Below are positions 1-8,930 of a DNA stretch of 64,000 nt, in pieces. This DNA comes from Lysobacteraceae bacterium (GTDB taxonomy: Bacteria > Bdellovibrionota > UBA1018 > JAGTJX01), in contig JAGTJX010000004.1 in assembly GCA_023657465.1 (NCBI GenBank), forward strand, positions 90,904 through 154,903, given 5' to 3'. The position numbers and the translations under genes were made by a program. The notes under the pieces were generated by a model, which had not been told where the DNA came from, did no database searches, and saw only the letters and a list, made by a program, of their open reading frames with translations. Numbering within the stretch: position 1 is the stretch's first letter; each line of letters opens with the position of its first letter.

Positions 1-1
1 C

Positions 2-667
2 GCACAACTCGACAAGTACCTCTCGGATCAATACCTTTGTAACTTCAGTTTATTTCAATCGATGCCAGATCACTGGGCGATTCAACAGCTCTTCCCAATC
101 ATTCCGATTCACAGACTGAACGAAGAGCCTACTAAAGAAGCAACGCTTGCAGATATCACTTGCGATAGCGATGGCAAGGTTTGCAAGTTCGTCGACCTAA
201 GAGACATCCGAGATACACTTAAACTCCACGCACTTCGAGATAACGAACAGTACTACTTAGGTTTCTTCCTCATGGGTGCATACCAAGACATCATGGGCGA
301 TCTACACAATCTCTATGGCCGAGTGAACGAAGTGCACGTCTTCACAGATGATACAGAACCCGGTGGCTACTACATTGAAGAAGTCATCAGAGGTAATGAT
401 GTCGCAGGAGTACTTTCTTGGATTCAATACAATCCTGCAGGACTTGAGAAGCGCGTGAAAGAAATGATCGATATCAAAGTCAAAGAAGGAATCATTAAGC
501 CTAAAGAAGGCGTGGATCTTCTCAACTTCTACGAGACGAATCTCTTCGGTTACACTTATATGAATAATGAGATCCCACCATCGACTCTTGGAACTGCACA
601 AGCAGCAGTTTCGCAACATCAGAACGGATCTCAAATCATGCAAGCAGCACCTAAGGAAATGCAGTGA
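2..667 (+). CDS. speA: Biosynthetic arginine decarboxylase, C-terminal part (5' end outside window)
   Basis: PLP-dependent decarboxylation of arginine to agmatine, first step of the ADC route to putrescine. The reading frame is open from base 2, so the ATG at 62 is internal (Met in FQSMPDHW) and about 221 C-terminal residues are visible. Family signatures seen: HRLNEEP, the DITCDSDGK block around visible residue 54 that carries the active-site Cys of this decarboxylase group, YYLGFFLMGAYQ and GDLHNLYG. These are the usual SpeA landmarks in the usual order, so the call is firm. The true start lies upstream of the window. The HPPD gene follows after 3 bases and may be cotranscribed, with no obvious pathway link. 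Confidence 0.93.
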   Translation, partial: AQLDKYLSDQYLCNFSLFQSMPDHWAIQQLFPIIPIHRLNEEPTKEATLADITCDSDGKVCKFVDLRDIRDTLKLHALRDNEQYYLGFFLMGAYQDIMGDLHNLYGRVNEVHVFTDDTEPGGYYIEEVIRGNDVAGVLSWIQYNPAGLEKRVKEMIDIKVKEGIIKPKEGVDLLNFYETNLFGYTYMNNEIPPSTLGTAQAAVSQHQNGSQIMQAAPKEMQ

Positions 668-670
668 TCT

Positions 671-1756
671 ATGAAGATTCAGAACCAAGGATTTGATCAC
701 ATTGAATTCATCGTAGGTGATCTCTCCAAGCATTCGCTGATGTGGGAGAAAATGGGTTTTGAATGTATAGGTAAGCGCGACAGTAAGAAATCAGGAATTG
801 AATCTGTAGTCATGTCTCAGGGGCTGACGAGAATCATTCTTTCACGAGTGACTGATCTCAAGGCAGCAGGAAATGACCCCAGAGTTGCCTTCCATGAGAG
901 ACACGGTGATGGCATCTGTGTTCTCGCTCTTGATGTAGAAAACAGCGAAGAGTTCTATCAGGAGACCACGAAACGCGGCGCTCGTTCTGCAATGAAGCCA
1001 GAACGATTCGAATCAGCTCTAGGCTCAGTTGTTCGCTCTGAAGTTTATACTCCTGAAGATATTCGATTTGCATTCATTGAGAGAAAACAAAACAAGAGCA
1101 ATACAACTGGGCCCGCTCTCTTCGATCAAGATCTTGAAGTCAGTACACTCAAGAGTCCATCACCCTTTAATTTGAAACTCGTTGATCATCTCACGAATAA
1201 CGTAGACATGGGTCAATACAAAACTTGGAGCGAGTATTACCAGAAAGTTTTTGGCTTCAATATTACGAGACATTACAAGATCTCTACTGGACGAACAGGG
1301 CTCATCTCAGACGTCATGCAAAGTGCGGACTTCAAGATCAAGGTTCCGATCAATGAAGCCACTGAGAGAGAGAGTCAAGTTCAAGAGTTCGTCGATCGGT
1401 TCAAAGGAGCAGGTGTTCAACATTTGGCACTCTTCACTACAGATATTCTAGATACATTGAAAAAACTCCGCGAAAACGGGTTTAAGTTCCTCTCTGTTCC
1501 TCCGTCCTACTACAAAGAAGTGCCTACTCGCGTTCCAGGTGTGACTGAAGATTTGGCTGAGCTTGAGAAGAATGGAATTTTGCTAGATGGCGAAGGAGAA
1601 GGTTATCTCCTTCAGATCTTCAGTGAAGAGCTCGTAGGACCTTTCTTTCTTGAGTTCATCCAGCGCAAAGGCAATCAAGGATTCGGCGAAGGTAACTTCA
1701 AAGCACTCTTTCAGGCTATTGAACGTGATCAGTTTAAGCGTGGAACATTGAAGTAA
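671..1756 (+). CDS. hppD: 4-hydroxyphenylpyruvate dioxygenase
   Basis: Fe(II) dioxygenase that converts 4-hydroxyphenylpyruvate to homogentisate in tyrosine catabolism; cytoplasmic. At 361 aa it has normal bacterial length, with two VOC (glyoxalase-like) halves. The likely iron ligands are visible as H173 (VDHLTNN), H251 (GVQHLALFT) and E328 (FLEFIQRKG). The conserved tail QRKGNQGFGEGNFKALF followed by ERDQFKRG is diagnostic. ATG start, 3 bases after speA. The stop overlaps the next start (TAATG). No homogentisate dioxygenase or fumarylacetoacetase gene is visible nearby, so the rest of the pathway must lie elsewhere or the product feeds another route. Confidence 0.95.
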   Translation: MKIQNQGFDHIEFIVGDLSKHSLMWEKMGFECIGKRDSKKSGIESVVMSQGLTRIILSRVTDLKAAGNDPRVAFHERHGDGICVLALDVENSEEFYQETTKRGARSAMKPERFESALGSVVRSEVYTPEDIRFAFIERKQNKSNTTGPALFDQDLEVSTLKSPSPFNLKLVDHLTNNVDMGQYKTWSEYYQKVFGFNITRHYKISTGRTGLISDVMQSADFKIKVPINEATERESQVQEFVDRFKGAGVQHLALFTTDILDTLKKLRENGFKFLSVPPSYYKEVPTRVPGVTEDLAELEKNGILLDGEGEGYLLQIFSEELVGPFFLEFIQRKGNQGFGEGNFKALFQAIERDQFKRGTLK

Positions 1757-2841
1757 TGTGGTTATATCTGATGTGCGCTCTCGCACTCTCTAGCTCAAGC
1801 GCTCAATCACCTAAACAAGTTCGTAAAGCTGTTGAGAATAGGTTGGAAGAGCTAACTAAAAGATTACAAATCCAAACCTTAATGATGATTGATGGCACTC
1901 AGACCAATACCCGAGAGTCTGATCGGATTTTTAAAAAATTAGTTGAAGTTGATATAAATACTCTGAAACTAAAAGGTAACTTTTTGAGAGTTATTACTCA
2001 TGGATTTGAAACGATACCAAGGAAAGCTCGAACAATTGGTAGGGATCTTGGTCCGAGTGTCATGGTTTTTTTTGTAAGTGCTGAAGGTTCAAGTATTGTT
2101 ACTCCTATTGTTTTAACTGCAATAGGTGAAGCTGAACTTGCAGCTGCTATCATCGCTGTTCCGATAGTCATTCCTGCTATGATTGCCATAGTGATTGTAA
2201 ATAAGTTTAGTAAAAATCTAAAAGAAAATAAAATTTACGGTGGCTATAAAAACCGAAGAGATATTCTTTCTCAACAAAAGAAATACTTAGAATCAATAGG
2301 AATTAAAAATATAGAAAAAACTTTGTACTTTGAAGGTGAAAAGCTTCCAAAAATTTCAGAGCTCAAACGTGCAATGATGAATGATCAGGAGCTAAATAAA
2401 CTACTTAGGCCCATTTTAAATCACTATCAGTGGACTAAAAACGAAAGAGTCTTGTTCATGTTGGCTCAAGCACAAAAACATTTCGATGAGGGTGAAGAAT
2501 CGATTAGCTCAACACAGTTAGAGTCTAGTACTTCTCTCGATTTGGAGAACTGGACAATCCGTGCTTCTCAGGCAATGAGTTTCGCTGAAGTACCCGATTT
2601 GTTTTATTCCATACCCTTAGCAGGTAATTACAAAGCTTCTACAGTTTTTAGGCTTTGGTATTATTTAATCATTCCAAGTTGGGTTAAAAACATGTCTGAT
2701 AAAGGACTTAAAAAGTATAGATGCCTTAAAAAGAATGATTATATTCTTCATGCAGAAGCTGATATTGCCAAAGATAGAATTTGGGATCCCGATGATGAGT
2801 TGAAGTTGAAAAACTACCTCTCTCAGTGTGGTGTTCTATGA
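1756..2841 (+). CDS. Unknown exported or membrane protein
   Basis: 361 aa, not recognised. The N-terminus is short and hydrophobic (MWLYLMCALALSSSSAQS), resembling a signal peptide. A charged, probably helical segment follows (about 25-100). Around residues 108-150 lies a strongly hydrophobic block with two likely membrane segments (VMVFFVSAEG; IIAVPIVIPAMIAIVIV). The rest is charged and soluble-looking, rich in Lys and Leu. Its base composition is visibly more A+T-rich than hppD. It is linked by TAATG to hppD and by ATGA to the DUF493 gene, so it is translated with its neighbours. No function is proposed. Confidence 0.75.
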   Translation: MWLYLMCALALSSSSAQSPKQVRKAVENRLEELTKRLQIQTLMMIDGTQTNTRESDRIFKKLVEVDINTLKLKGNFLRVITHGFETIPRKARTIGRDLGPSVMVFFVSAEGSSIVTPIVLTAIGEAELAAAIIAVPIVIPAMIAIVIVNKFSKNLKENKIYGGYKNRRDILSQQKKYLESIGIKNIEKTLYFEGEKLPKISELKRAMMNDQELNKLLRPILNHYQWTKNERVLFMLAQAQKHFDEGEESISSTQLESSTSLDLENWTIRASQAMSFAEVPDLFYSIPLAGNYKASTVFRLWYYLIIPSWVKNMSDKGLKKYRCLKKNDYILHAEADIAKDRIWDPDDELKLKNYLSQCGVL

Positions 2842-3119
2842 TTGTCAAAAATACTAAATTACTAGAACTACTCGAGAGCCAGCTCACGTTCCCCACTCAT
2901 TACATGCATAAGGTGATTGGGAAGAATTCAGAGAAGTTTTTGGCAGCGGTCGCAGCACTTCTTAAAACAACTGTCAGGCTTAGTGTGAAATCAAAAAAAG
3001 AGACAGCCAATCAAGCTCATGTCTCTATTACTCTTGAGCTCCATGCACATTCTGCTCATGAGGTTGTTTTTCTGATCGAGAGATCGCAGCAATTAACTGA
3101 CGTACTATACGTTCTTTGA
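2838..3119 (+). CDS. DUF493 (YbeD-like) family protein
   Basis: 93 aa from the ATG at 2838, which overlaps the previous stop as ATGA; a GTG at 2826 is possible but less likely. The sequence LLESQLTFPTHYMHKVIGK, then VSITLELHAHSAHEV and the ending QQLTDVLYVL match the small alpha/beta YbeD/DUF493 fold (TFP..KVIG; VSIT...; DVL..VL). The family is a conserved cytoplasmic ACT-like regulatory domain of unknown role; in E. coli ybeD is next to lipB/dacA. The last 15 bases overlap the convergent terC gene. Confidence 0.8.
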   Translation: MIVKNTKLLELLESQLTFPTHYMHKVIGKNSEKFLAAVAALLKTTVRLSVKSKKETANQAHVSITLELHAHSAHEVVFLIERSQQLTDVLYVL

Positions 3120-3803
3120 TTTGCGCCGTGCTCGGATATTTAAAAATTCAACCAGCATCGAGAACGCCATCGCAAAATAGATATAACCTTTAGGTACATG
3201 TAATCCCCAGCCCTCTGCAACAAGTACAAATCCCACCATAAGAAGGAATGAGAGCGCGAGCATCTTGATTGTAGGATTGCGATTGATGAAATCGTTGAGC
3301 TGGTTGACTGTGAGAACCATGACGATAACGGCAGCGATGACTGCTGAAACCATAACGGTAAGATTCTGAGACATGCCCACTGCTGTAATCACCGAGTCGA
3401 GTGAGAACACGATGTCGAGAAGTCCAATTTGGAAAATAATAGAGATGAAGTTCACAGGTGATTTAAAGTCGTGAGGTCCTGCTTCGTCGCCTTCGACTTT
3501 TTCGTGGATCTCAGTTGTGCTCTTGGCAATAAGGAACATGCCTCCTCCAAGAAGAATGATATCGCGGCCACTGAAACCTTTGCCGAAGATAGTGAAAAGG
3601 TTCTCAGTCAATCCTGCAATCCAAGAAATGAAGAAAAGGAGTAGAATCCTGAAACCTAGAGCAAGTACGAGTCCCACTTTTCTAGCAGAGCTCTGCTGAT
3701 GTTTGGGAAGTTTAGACGATAGGATAGAGATGAAAATTAAATTATCTATTCCTAGAACAATCTCAAGAAGGGTGAGGGTCAGAAAGCTGATGAAGAGTTC
3801 CAA
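3105..3803 (-). CDS. TerC family integral membrane protein
   Basis: 232 aa, roughly seven hydrophobic helices. The family's acidic membrane motifs are present: LEIVLGIDNLIFISI near the N-terminus and DIVFSLDSVITAVG in the middle, with the paired Asp/Glu thought to handle metal ions. TerC/Alx proteins are tied to manganese export, with metalation of secreted proteins and tellurite resistance as other reported roles; which applies here is not shown. Last gene of a minus-strand run: MBL hydrolase, ald, fliL-like, terC. It starts 9 bases after the fliL-like gene and overlaps the convergent DUF493 gene by 15 bases. Confidence 0.9.
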   Translation of the reverse strand: MELFISFLTLTLLEIVLGIDNLIFISILSSKLPKHQQSSARKVGLVLALGFRILLLFFISWIAGLTENLFTIFGKGFSGRDIILLGGGMFLIAKSTTEIHEKVEGDEAGPHDFKSPVNFISIIFQIGLLDIVFSLDSVITAVGMSQNLTVMVSAVIAAVIVMVLTVNQLNDFINRNPTIKMLALSFLLMVGFVLVAEGWGLHVPKGYIYFAMAFSMLVEFLNIRARRKSKNV

Positions 3804-3812
3804 TGTCGTTTC

Positions 3813-4325
3813 CTATTGAATCATGTAGTGAATGAAGAAAACGTTCGTCACGAGATCTTCTTTCAGGAGTTTGTTTGCTGCAGAGATCATCTCCGATCTC
3901 AGTACATATCTTCCTTGAACGGTGGTGAGATCGCCGAATCTTTTCTTTCCTAGAATATTCAGAAGAGAATCTAAGAACTGAACTTTGATATTGGTGACTT
4001 TCTCCGCTTTTCTGTTGTCCTTGATCTCAAGAGAGAAGTTGATATTAGCGTATCGAACGCGATTGCTCTCACCTGGTAAACCAGGATCAGGGGAGATCGT
4101 CGCATTGATGGGATCAAATGTTACAATTCCTAAATTGAGCGAACTCTCAGTCTTGCCTAGTTTCGATCCGGCTTGAATGGAGCTCTCTAGCTTAACTCTC
4201 TCCGCAGACTCAGTAATGGGAGCACGTTTGTATAGCACCTTCGTGTACACAACAGTTCCTAAGGCACCTAAGACCACGAGAGTGTTCACGAGTGCCAAAA
4301 TCATTGAGCTACTTGGACGGGCCAT
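3813..4325 (-). CDS. fliL: FliL-like protein outside a flagellar operon
   Basis: 170 aa: short cytoplasmic N-terminus, one membrane helix (about residues 8-28, MILALVNTLVVLGALGTVVY) and a periplasmic domain. The C-terminal half follows the FliL pattern: YANINFSLEIKDN, LDSLLNILGKKRFGDLTTVQGR, then LLKEDLVTNVFFIHYMIQ, matching the typical family ending with V.NVFF...IQ. FliL surrounds stators and modulates torque; stomatin-like membrane roles are also discussed. Unusually it sits between alanine dehydrogenase and terC, 12 bases after ald, with no other flagellar gene in the window. It may be a paralogue; the symbol marks family membership only. Confidence 0.75.
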   Translation of the reverse strand: MARPSSSMILALVNTLVVLGALGTVVYTKVLYKRAPITESAERVKLESSIQAGSKLGKTESSLNLGIVTFDPINATISPDPGLPGESNRVRYANINFSLEIKDNRKAEKVTNIKVQFLDSLLNILGKKRFGDLTTVQGRYVLRSEMISAANKLLKEDLVTNVFFIHYMIQ

Positions 4326-4337
4326 ATTTGACTAATT

Positions 4338-5444
4338 CTACAGAACGAGTGGCTCGTAGGGAAGACGTAAATCATCAGCAACTTGCTTATAAACGAGTTT
4401 ACCGTTGCAGATGTTGACGCCTTTTCGGAGTGCTTCGTCTTTTTTGCAGGCTTCCTTCCAACCCATGTTTGCGAGCATGAGAGCGTATTTCATTGTTACG
4501 TTCGTTAGAGCGTAAGTTGAAGTACGTGGTACTGCTCCTGGCATGTTTGGAACTGCGTAATGGATCACTCCGTCTACGTTGTAAGTCGGATGTTCATGGC
4601 TAGTAGGTCTGCAGGTTTCTACAGATCCGCCTTGGTCAACAGCAACGTCGACGATCACTCCACCTGGTTTCATTTTGGAAACCATTTCACGAGTGACAAG
4701 CTTAGGAGCCTTAGCACCAGTGACAAGTACAGCACCGATCACGAGGTCTGCGTTCACTACAGCTTTTTCGATTTGCTCGCTGTTGGAATAAAGAGTGGTG
4801 ATTTCGTTTCCAAAGATATCTGAGAGGTAATCGAGACGGCCTACATTGACGTCGAAGAGTGTCACTCTAGCGCCTAAGCCCACTGCCATTTTTGCAGAGT
4901 TGATACCGACAACTCCACCACCTAATATGACGACGTTAGCACGATCAACACCAGTGACGCCGCCCAGAAGCATTCCCTTACCACCGTGATCATGTTGCAA
5001 GTAGGTTGCGCCGATCTGTGTAGCCATACGTCCTGCTACTGCACTCATGGGAGCGAGAAGAGGGAGAGTATGGTCAGGCAACTCGATCGTTTCATATGCA
5101 ATTCCCACGATTTTTCTCTCCATGAGAGCTTTGGTGAGACGATCATCTGCAGCGAGATGTAAGTAAGTATAGAGAATCTGTCCTTCGCGAAGGAGTGGAT
5201 ACTCTTCAGGAAGAGGTTCTTTTACTTTTACGATCATGTCTGATCGGTCAAAAATTTCTTTTGGAGATTCGATGATCTTCGCACCTGCACGGATGTATTC
5301 ATCATCGGTGATACCAGCGCCAACGCCTGCATTTTTTTGGATGAGAACGGTGTGACCACTTTGAGTGAGTGATCTCACTCCAGCGATGACCATGCCTACA
5401 CGGTTTTCTTTATTCTTAATTTCCTTTGGTACGCCAATTATCAT
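4338..5444 (-). CDS. ald: Alanine dehydrogenase
   Basis: 368 aa, full length for the family. NAD-dependent interconversion of L-alanine and pyruvate plus ammonia. Begins MIIGVPKEIKNKENRVG; catalytic candidates K75 (VKVKEP) and H96 (YTYLHLA) fall at the positions usual in characterised Ald enzymes. The NAD-binding Rossmann stretch is VVILGGGVVGINSAKMA, and the C-terminal block HYAVPNMPGAVPRTST is diagnostic. Starts 3 bases after the MBL hydrolase stop and is followed by the fliL-like gene. An alanine-using role fits catabolism of peptides or peptidoglycan, but that is inference. Confidence 0.96.
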   Translation of the reverse strand: MIIGVPKEIKNKENRVGMVIAGVRSLTQSGHTVLIQKNAGVGAGITDDEYIRAGAKIIESPKEIFDRSDMIVKVKEPLPEEYPLLREGQILYTYLHLAADDRLTKALMERKIVGIAYETIELPDHTLPLLAPMSAVAGRMATQIGATYLQHDHGGKGMLLGGVTGVDRANVVILGGGVVGINSAKMAVGLGARVTLFDVNVGRLDYLSDIFGNEITTLYSNSEQIEKAVVNADLVIGAVLVTGAKAPKLVTREMVSKMKPGGVIVDVAVDQGGSVETCRPTSHEHPTYNVDGVIHYAVPNMPGAVPRTSTYALTNVTMKYALMLANMGWKEACKKDEALRKGVNICNGKLVYKQVADDLRLPYEPLVL

Positions 5445-5447
5445 GAT

Positions 5448-6224
5448 CTATCTCCATTTCAGTTGCAGGCCATCGTATGCTAGGCCTACGTTTTTTGGCA
5501 GCTTCTTCTGCCAGGTTTTAAAATCAAAGTCATGACCCAGATGGGTCAAGTATGTTTTTTTCGGCTTTAATTTACTTACAACATCTAAAGCTTTTTCTAA
5601 ATTAAAATGGGTGTCATGGCTGCCGATCTTGACACAGTCCAAAACTAGAACATCTAGATTCTTCAGTCTGTCGAGTGAGGTTTCGGGTATGAAATTGCAA
5701 TCCGTGATGTAGGCCATAGTTCCAAATCGATAGCCTACAACGATTTTTGAGCCATGTTGCACAGAGACAGGAATGACTCGCACACCCAAAACATCCCAAT
5801 ACGGATCGGCTTCATTCAACATCTTTAAATCGATGAGGGGAATCCCTCCTCCGACTATTTTTTCAGGTTTAAAAATATAGGGATATCGAATCGGTAATTC
5901 TGCAGCAGTCCATGAATGAACATAAGCAGGCATTCTGGATTTCTGCATGAAGTTAAACGCGCGTAGCTCATCGATCCCAGAAATATGATCCGCGTGTGGA
6001 TGAGTGTAAAGCACGGCGTCAACCTTCTTGATTTTAAACCTGAGAGTCTGCTGACGAAGATCAGTAGAGGTGTCGATCAAAAAACTTTTCCCCTGTGTTT
6101 CAACAAAAATAGAAGCTCTCAACCTTTTGTTTTTTGGGTCTTTGGATTTGCAAACTTTGCAGGAACACAACATGATGGGGACACCCGTTGAGGTTCCGGA
6201 ACCCAGTATAGTGAGGCGATTCAT
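5448..6224 (-). CDS. Metallo-beta-lactamase-fold hydrolase (PhnP-like)
   Basis: 258 aa from the ATG at 6224, chosen because the family starts with the strand LTILGSGTSTGVP; an upstream in-frame ATG at 6260 would add 12 residues. The N-terminal CSCKVC is the structural zinc site common in PhnP-type members, HPHADHISGID is the HxHxDH metal motif, and later ligands include YITDCNF and THLGHDFD. Such proteins are mostly phosphodiesterases acting on cyclic or nucleotide phosphates; the substrate here is unknown. It heads the MBL-ald-fliL-terC run. Its start codon overlaps the divergent M16 start codon by two bases. Confidence 0.85.
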   Translation of the reverse strand: MNRLTILGSGTSTGVPIMLCSCKVCKSKDPKNKRLRASIFVETQGKSFLIDTSTDLRQQTLRFKIKKVDAVLYTHPHADHISGIDELRAFNFMQKSRMPAYVHSWTAAELPIRYPYIFKPEKIVGGGIPLIDLKMLNEADPYWDVLGVRVIPVSVQHGSKIVVGYRFGTMAYITDCNFIPETSLDRLKNLDVLVLDCVKIGSHDTHFNLEKALDVVSKLKPKKTYLTHLGHDFDFKTWQKKLPKNVGLAYDGLQLKWR

Positions 6225-7560
6225 GGTGAGAACATTAGCACTGATCCTATTGAGTTTCATCTCTGCTGGGTGTCAATCTGAACTCGGCACTCTCAAAATC
6301 AACTGGAAGAGGCACACTCTCTCAAATGGCTTGAGAGTGGTACTCGTCGAAGATCATTCTGTTCCACTCATTTCTTATCAGACTTGGGTGGGTGTGGGCT
6401 CAGTGAATGAAGAGGAAGGTAAGACAGGACTTGCGCACTTCTTCGAGCATCTCATGTTCAAAGGCACTGAGAAATATCCCGGCAGAAAATTTTTTGAGAA
6501 ACTCGAAATGCAAGGCGCAGAAGTCAATGCTTCTACGAGTAGAGACACAACTACATTTTATGAAAATTTTTCTCCGCACCTTTTAGATACAGTCATCGAT
6601 CTTGAATCAGATCGTTTTCAGAACTTGCTCATTGATGAAGAGCGCATGCAAGTGGAGAAGGCAGTTGTCCTTGAAGAGAGAAAACTACGAGTAGAGAGTC
6701 AACCTGCTTCGAGAATGCAAGAAGCACTTTGGAGTACTGTATTCAGACAGCACCCTTATTCACATCCGGTTAGTGGATGGCCTGAAGATATTATTAAGTT
6801 TAAAACAGAAGATCTGAAAAAGTTTTTCGCCCAATACTACACACCTAAGAATGTTGTGATTGTTGTTGTTGGAGATTTGGATTCTGCTGTTGTCATCAAA
6901 AAAATAGAGCAGGGTTATGGTTCTTGGCAAGATCGATCAGAGAGAAAACCTCTAGAGATAGAATTCGAGCCTGAACAAACGGGAGAGAGACGTTGGACTC
7001 TGACGGACGGAGTGACATCAGAGCAACTCGTGATGGGTTATCCCATTAGTTCTGCAGACCAGAAAGATTCTTTTGTTTTAGATTTGTTGTCAGGGATCTT
7101 ATTTTCAGGTGAGAGTTCAAGAGCGCATCAGAAATGTGTAGAGAAGGAGCAGCTTGCACTTTCTGTTTCTGGATCTGCATATACTCCGAAGTATCCTGGA
7201 TTGTTCTCATCTCACGTGGTGATGAAGCCTGGCATCTCTATCAGTAAGGCCGAAGCTTGTATTGAAACACTTCTCTTAGATTTTAAGAAAGAGCTTGTGA
7301 CTCAAGGAGAACTCAATCGTGTCAGGAAACAGTTTTTAGTGAGTACGCTTGATGGAGTAAAAACTCCTTATGGTCTAGGTCAGTGGATTGGGACAGTCAC
7401 AGTGATGTTCGATGACCCAGGAAGATTCATCTCGGATTATCAAAAATACGAAACGATCACTCCCGAAGATATTAAACGTGTTGCAATTAAATACTTTGAT
7501 TCAAACCAACGGAGTGTGATTACGCTTACTCCAAGAGTAGCGATCACGAAGGCCAAATGA
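6223..7560 (+). CDS. M16 family zinc peptidase, lipoprotein, catalytically competent
   Basis: 445 aa from ATG 6223. This start gives a lipoprotein signal peptide ending in the lipobox SAGC (Cys17); longer in-frame starts would lie inside the divergent gene. The inverted zinc motif HFFEH is at H72-E75-H76, with the third ligand in VVLEERK about 75 residues on (E151 or E152). The usual M16 C-terminal half follows with SSRAHQKCVEKEQLA. It probably sits on the periplasmic face of a membrane and degrades peptides. It overlaps the next M16 gene by ATGA, so the two are probably made together as an active/inactive pair. Confidence 0.93.
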   Translation: MVRTLALILLSFISAGCQSELGTLKINWKRHTLSNGLRVVLVEDHSVPLISYQTWVGVGSVNEEEGKTGLAHFFEHLMFKGTEKYPGRKFFEKLEMQGAEVNASTSRDTTTFYENFSPHLLDTVIDLESDRFQNLLIDEERMQVEKAVVLEERKLRVESQPASRMQEALWSTVFRQHPYSHPVSGWPEDIIKFKTEDLKKFFAQYYTPKNVVIVVVGDLDSAVVIKKIEQGYGSWQDRSERKPLEIEFEPEQTGERRWTLTDGVTSEQLVMGYPISSADQKDSFVLDLLSGILFSGESSRAHQKCVEKEQLALSVSGSAYTPKYPGLFSSHVVMKPGISISKAEACIETLLLDFKKELVTQGELNRVRKQFLVSTLDGVKTPYGLGQWIGTVTVMFDDPGRFISDYQKYETITPEDIKRVAIKYFDSNQRSVITLTPRVAITKAK

Positions 7561-8930
7561 AAATTTTGATCGTGCTACTCATTCTCAGTGTACAGCCTTG
7601 CTTCGCAACAATTCCTAAGCCTTATGTTGAGAAACTACCTTCTGGATTAACGGTTGCAGTATTCGAAGATCATAAACTTCCTCTCATCGACTTCGTCCTT
7701 CTGGTTCCTCATGGATCGGTGAATGATCCAGCTATGAAGAGTGGTACGGCACAGCTCATGATGGAATTACTCGACCGAGGTTCAGGTGAATATAATGCTG
7801 CTCAGTTTGCTGATCTTGTAGAGAGTAAGGGTGCTACTACTTATTCCAGCATTGATAACGACTCGATGACTTTGGGAATTCACGGCATGTCCACTGATCG
7901 TGATGTTCTGTTTGATTTGTTTAGGAAGTGGATCATGAGCCCTAAGTGGGATCCAGAAGAATTTAAGAAGGAAAAGACCAAGCTCCTCGATCGCTGGGGT
8001 CATCTCGGTGATCAGACGAGTTTACTTGCCACGCTTGGATTCTCTAGAAGACTCACGAACAAGACGCTTTACGCTCGCGGTGCATTCATGTCTGAAGTGG
8101 AATTGAGATCAATCAACCTTTCTGACTCAATTGCGTTTTATCAGAATTTCTTCAAACCCTCCGACTCAGTTCTGATTATTGTGGGTGATGTGAATACACA
8201 GACTTGGCTTAAGCCTCAGCTTGCAAAGTTATCTGAGTGGAAGGGTTCAGTCCCCACTCAGCCATTGCAGAAGTTTGCTAGTCCACAATTTGATGTTTCG
8301 AAAGAAGTGATCATCGCCATCGATAAGCCTGGTGCACCTCACGCAGATATTAAGTTTGGAGTACCTGCTCCTAGCTTTAAGTCAAAGGAGCATTATGATC
8401 TCTTGGTCTCAAACAGTATTTTTGGAGACACTTTCAGTAGTTGGTTGAATACAAAGATCAGAGATCAGGCTGGTTATGTTTATTCTATAGGGAGTTCGTT
8501 CGGTCACTCGGTAGGGTACTCGATCTGGGGTGTTTCTACTTCTACTGCTCCTGAGCAAGTAGGTTTAGTCCTCGCAAAAATCAGCAAACTCTACAAAGAT
8601 TTTCAAGCGACACAGTTCACAGAGGCTGAAGTCACTGCAGCCAAAGGTTATCTCGTTGGAAGTTTTGCAGTAAACAATTCTACTCTTGGGCAAGTCGCCT
8701 CTCGATGGCTTGCAGGAAAACTTTTCGATCTTCCAGAAGATTATTTAGAGAAATTTACAGACAGAGTGAATCAAACCAATTTCGCTTCTGTTGCGAAAGC
8801 AACGCGTACACATTTTGCAGGTAAGACACCCGAGATTGTGGTTTCTTGTGACCGTCTCAAATGTGAGAAGACTTTAGTTGCAGCGGGTTTTAAGAGACTG
8901 AAGTGGCTAAAGGTTTCGGACTTGAAATAA
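7557..8930 (+). CDS. M16 family peptidase homologue lacking the zinc motif
   Basis: 457 aa with a signal peptide (MKILIVLLILSVQPCFA). It is an M16 fold: VEKLPSGLTVAVFEDHKLP at the start and LDRGSGEYNAAQFADLVESKGA beyond. Where the active partner has HFFEH this protein has AQLMMELLD, so zinc binding and catalysis should be lost. The C-terminal half keeps the M16 R/Y region (NTKIRDQAGYVYSIGSSF), which in other pairs contributes to substrate binding. Overlaps the active gene by 4 bases. The arrangement matches known two-subunit M16 enzymes such as mitochondrial processing peptidase and bacterial M16 heterodimers. The last 41 bases overlap the convergent bactofilin gene. Confidence 0.92.
   Translation: MKILIVLLILSVQPCFATIPKPYVEKLPSGLTVAVFEDHKLPLIDFVLLVPHGSVNDPAMKSGTAQLMMELLDRGSGEYNAAQFADLVESKGATTYSSIDNDSMTLGIHGMSTDRDVLFDLFRKWIMSPKWDPEEFKKEKTKLLDRWGHLGDQTSLLATLGFSRRLTNKTLYARGAFMSEVELRSINLSDSIAFYQNFFKPSDSVLIIVGDVNTQTWLKPQLAKLSEWKGSVPTQPLQKFASPQFDVSKEVIIAIDKPGAPHADIKFGVPAPSFKSKEHYDLLVSNSIFGDTFSSWLNTKIRDQAGYVYSIGSSFGHSVGYSIWGVSTSTAPEQVGLVLAKISKLYKDFQATQFTEAEVTAAKGYLVGSFAVNNSTLGQVASRWLAGKLFDLPEDYLEKFTDRVNQTNFASVAKATRTHFAGKTPEIVVSCDRLKCEKTLVAAGFKRLKWLKVSDLK

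Noticed and set aside
62..667. ATG at 62 as the true start of the first gene
   Set aside because: The frame is open to the window edge and the upstream residues belong to the conserved SpeA sequence.
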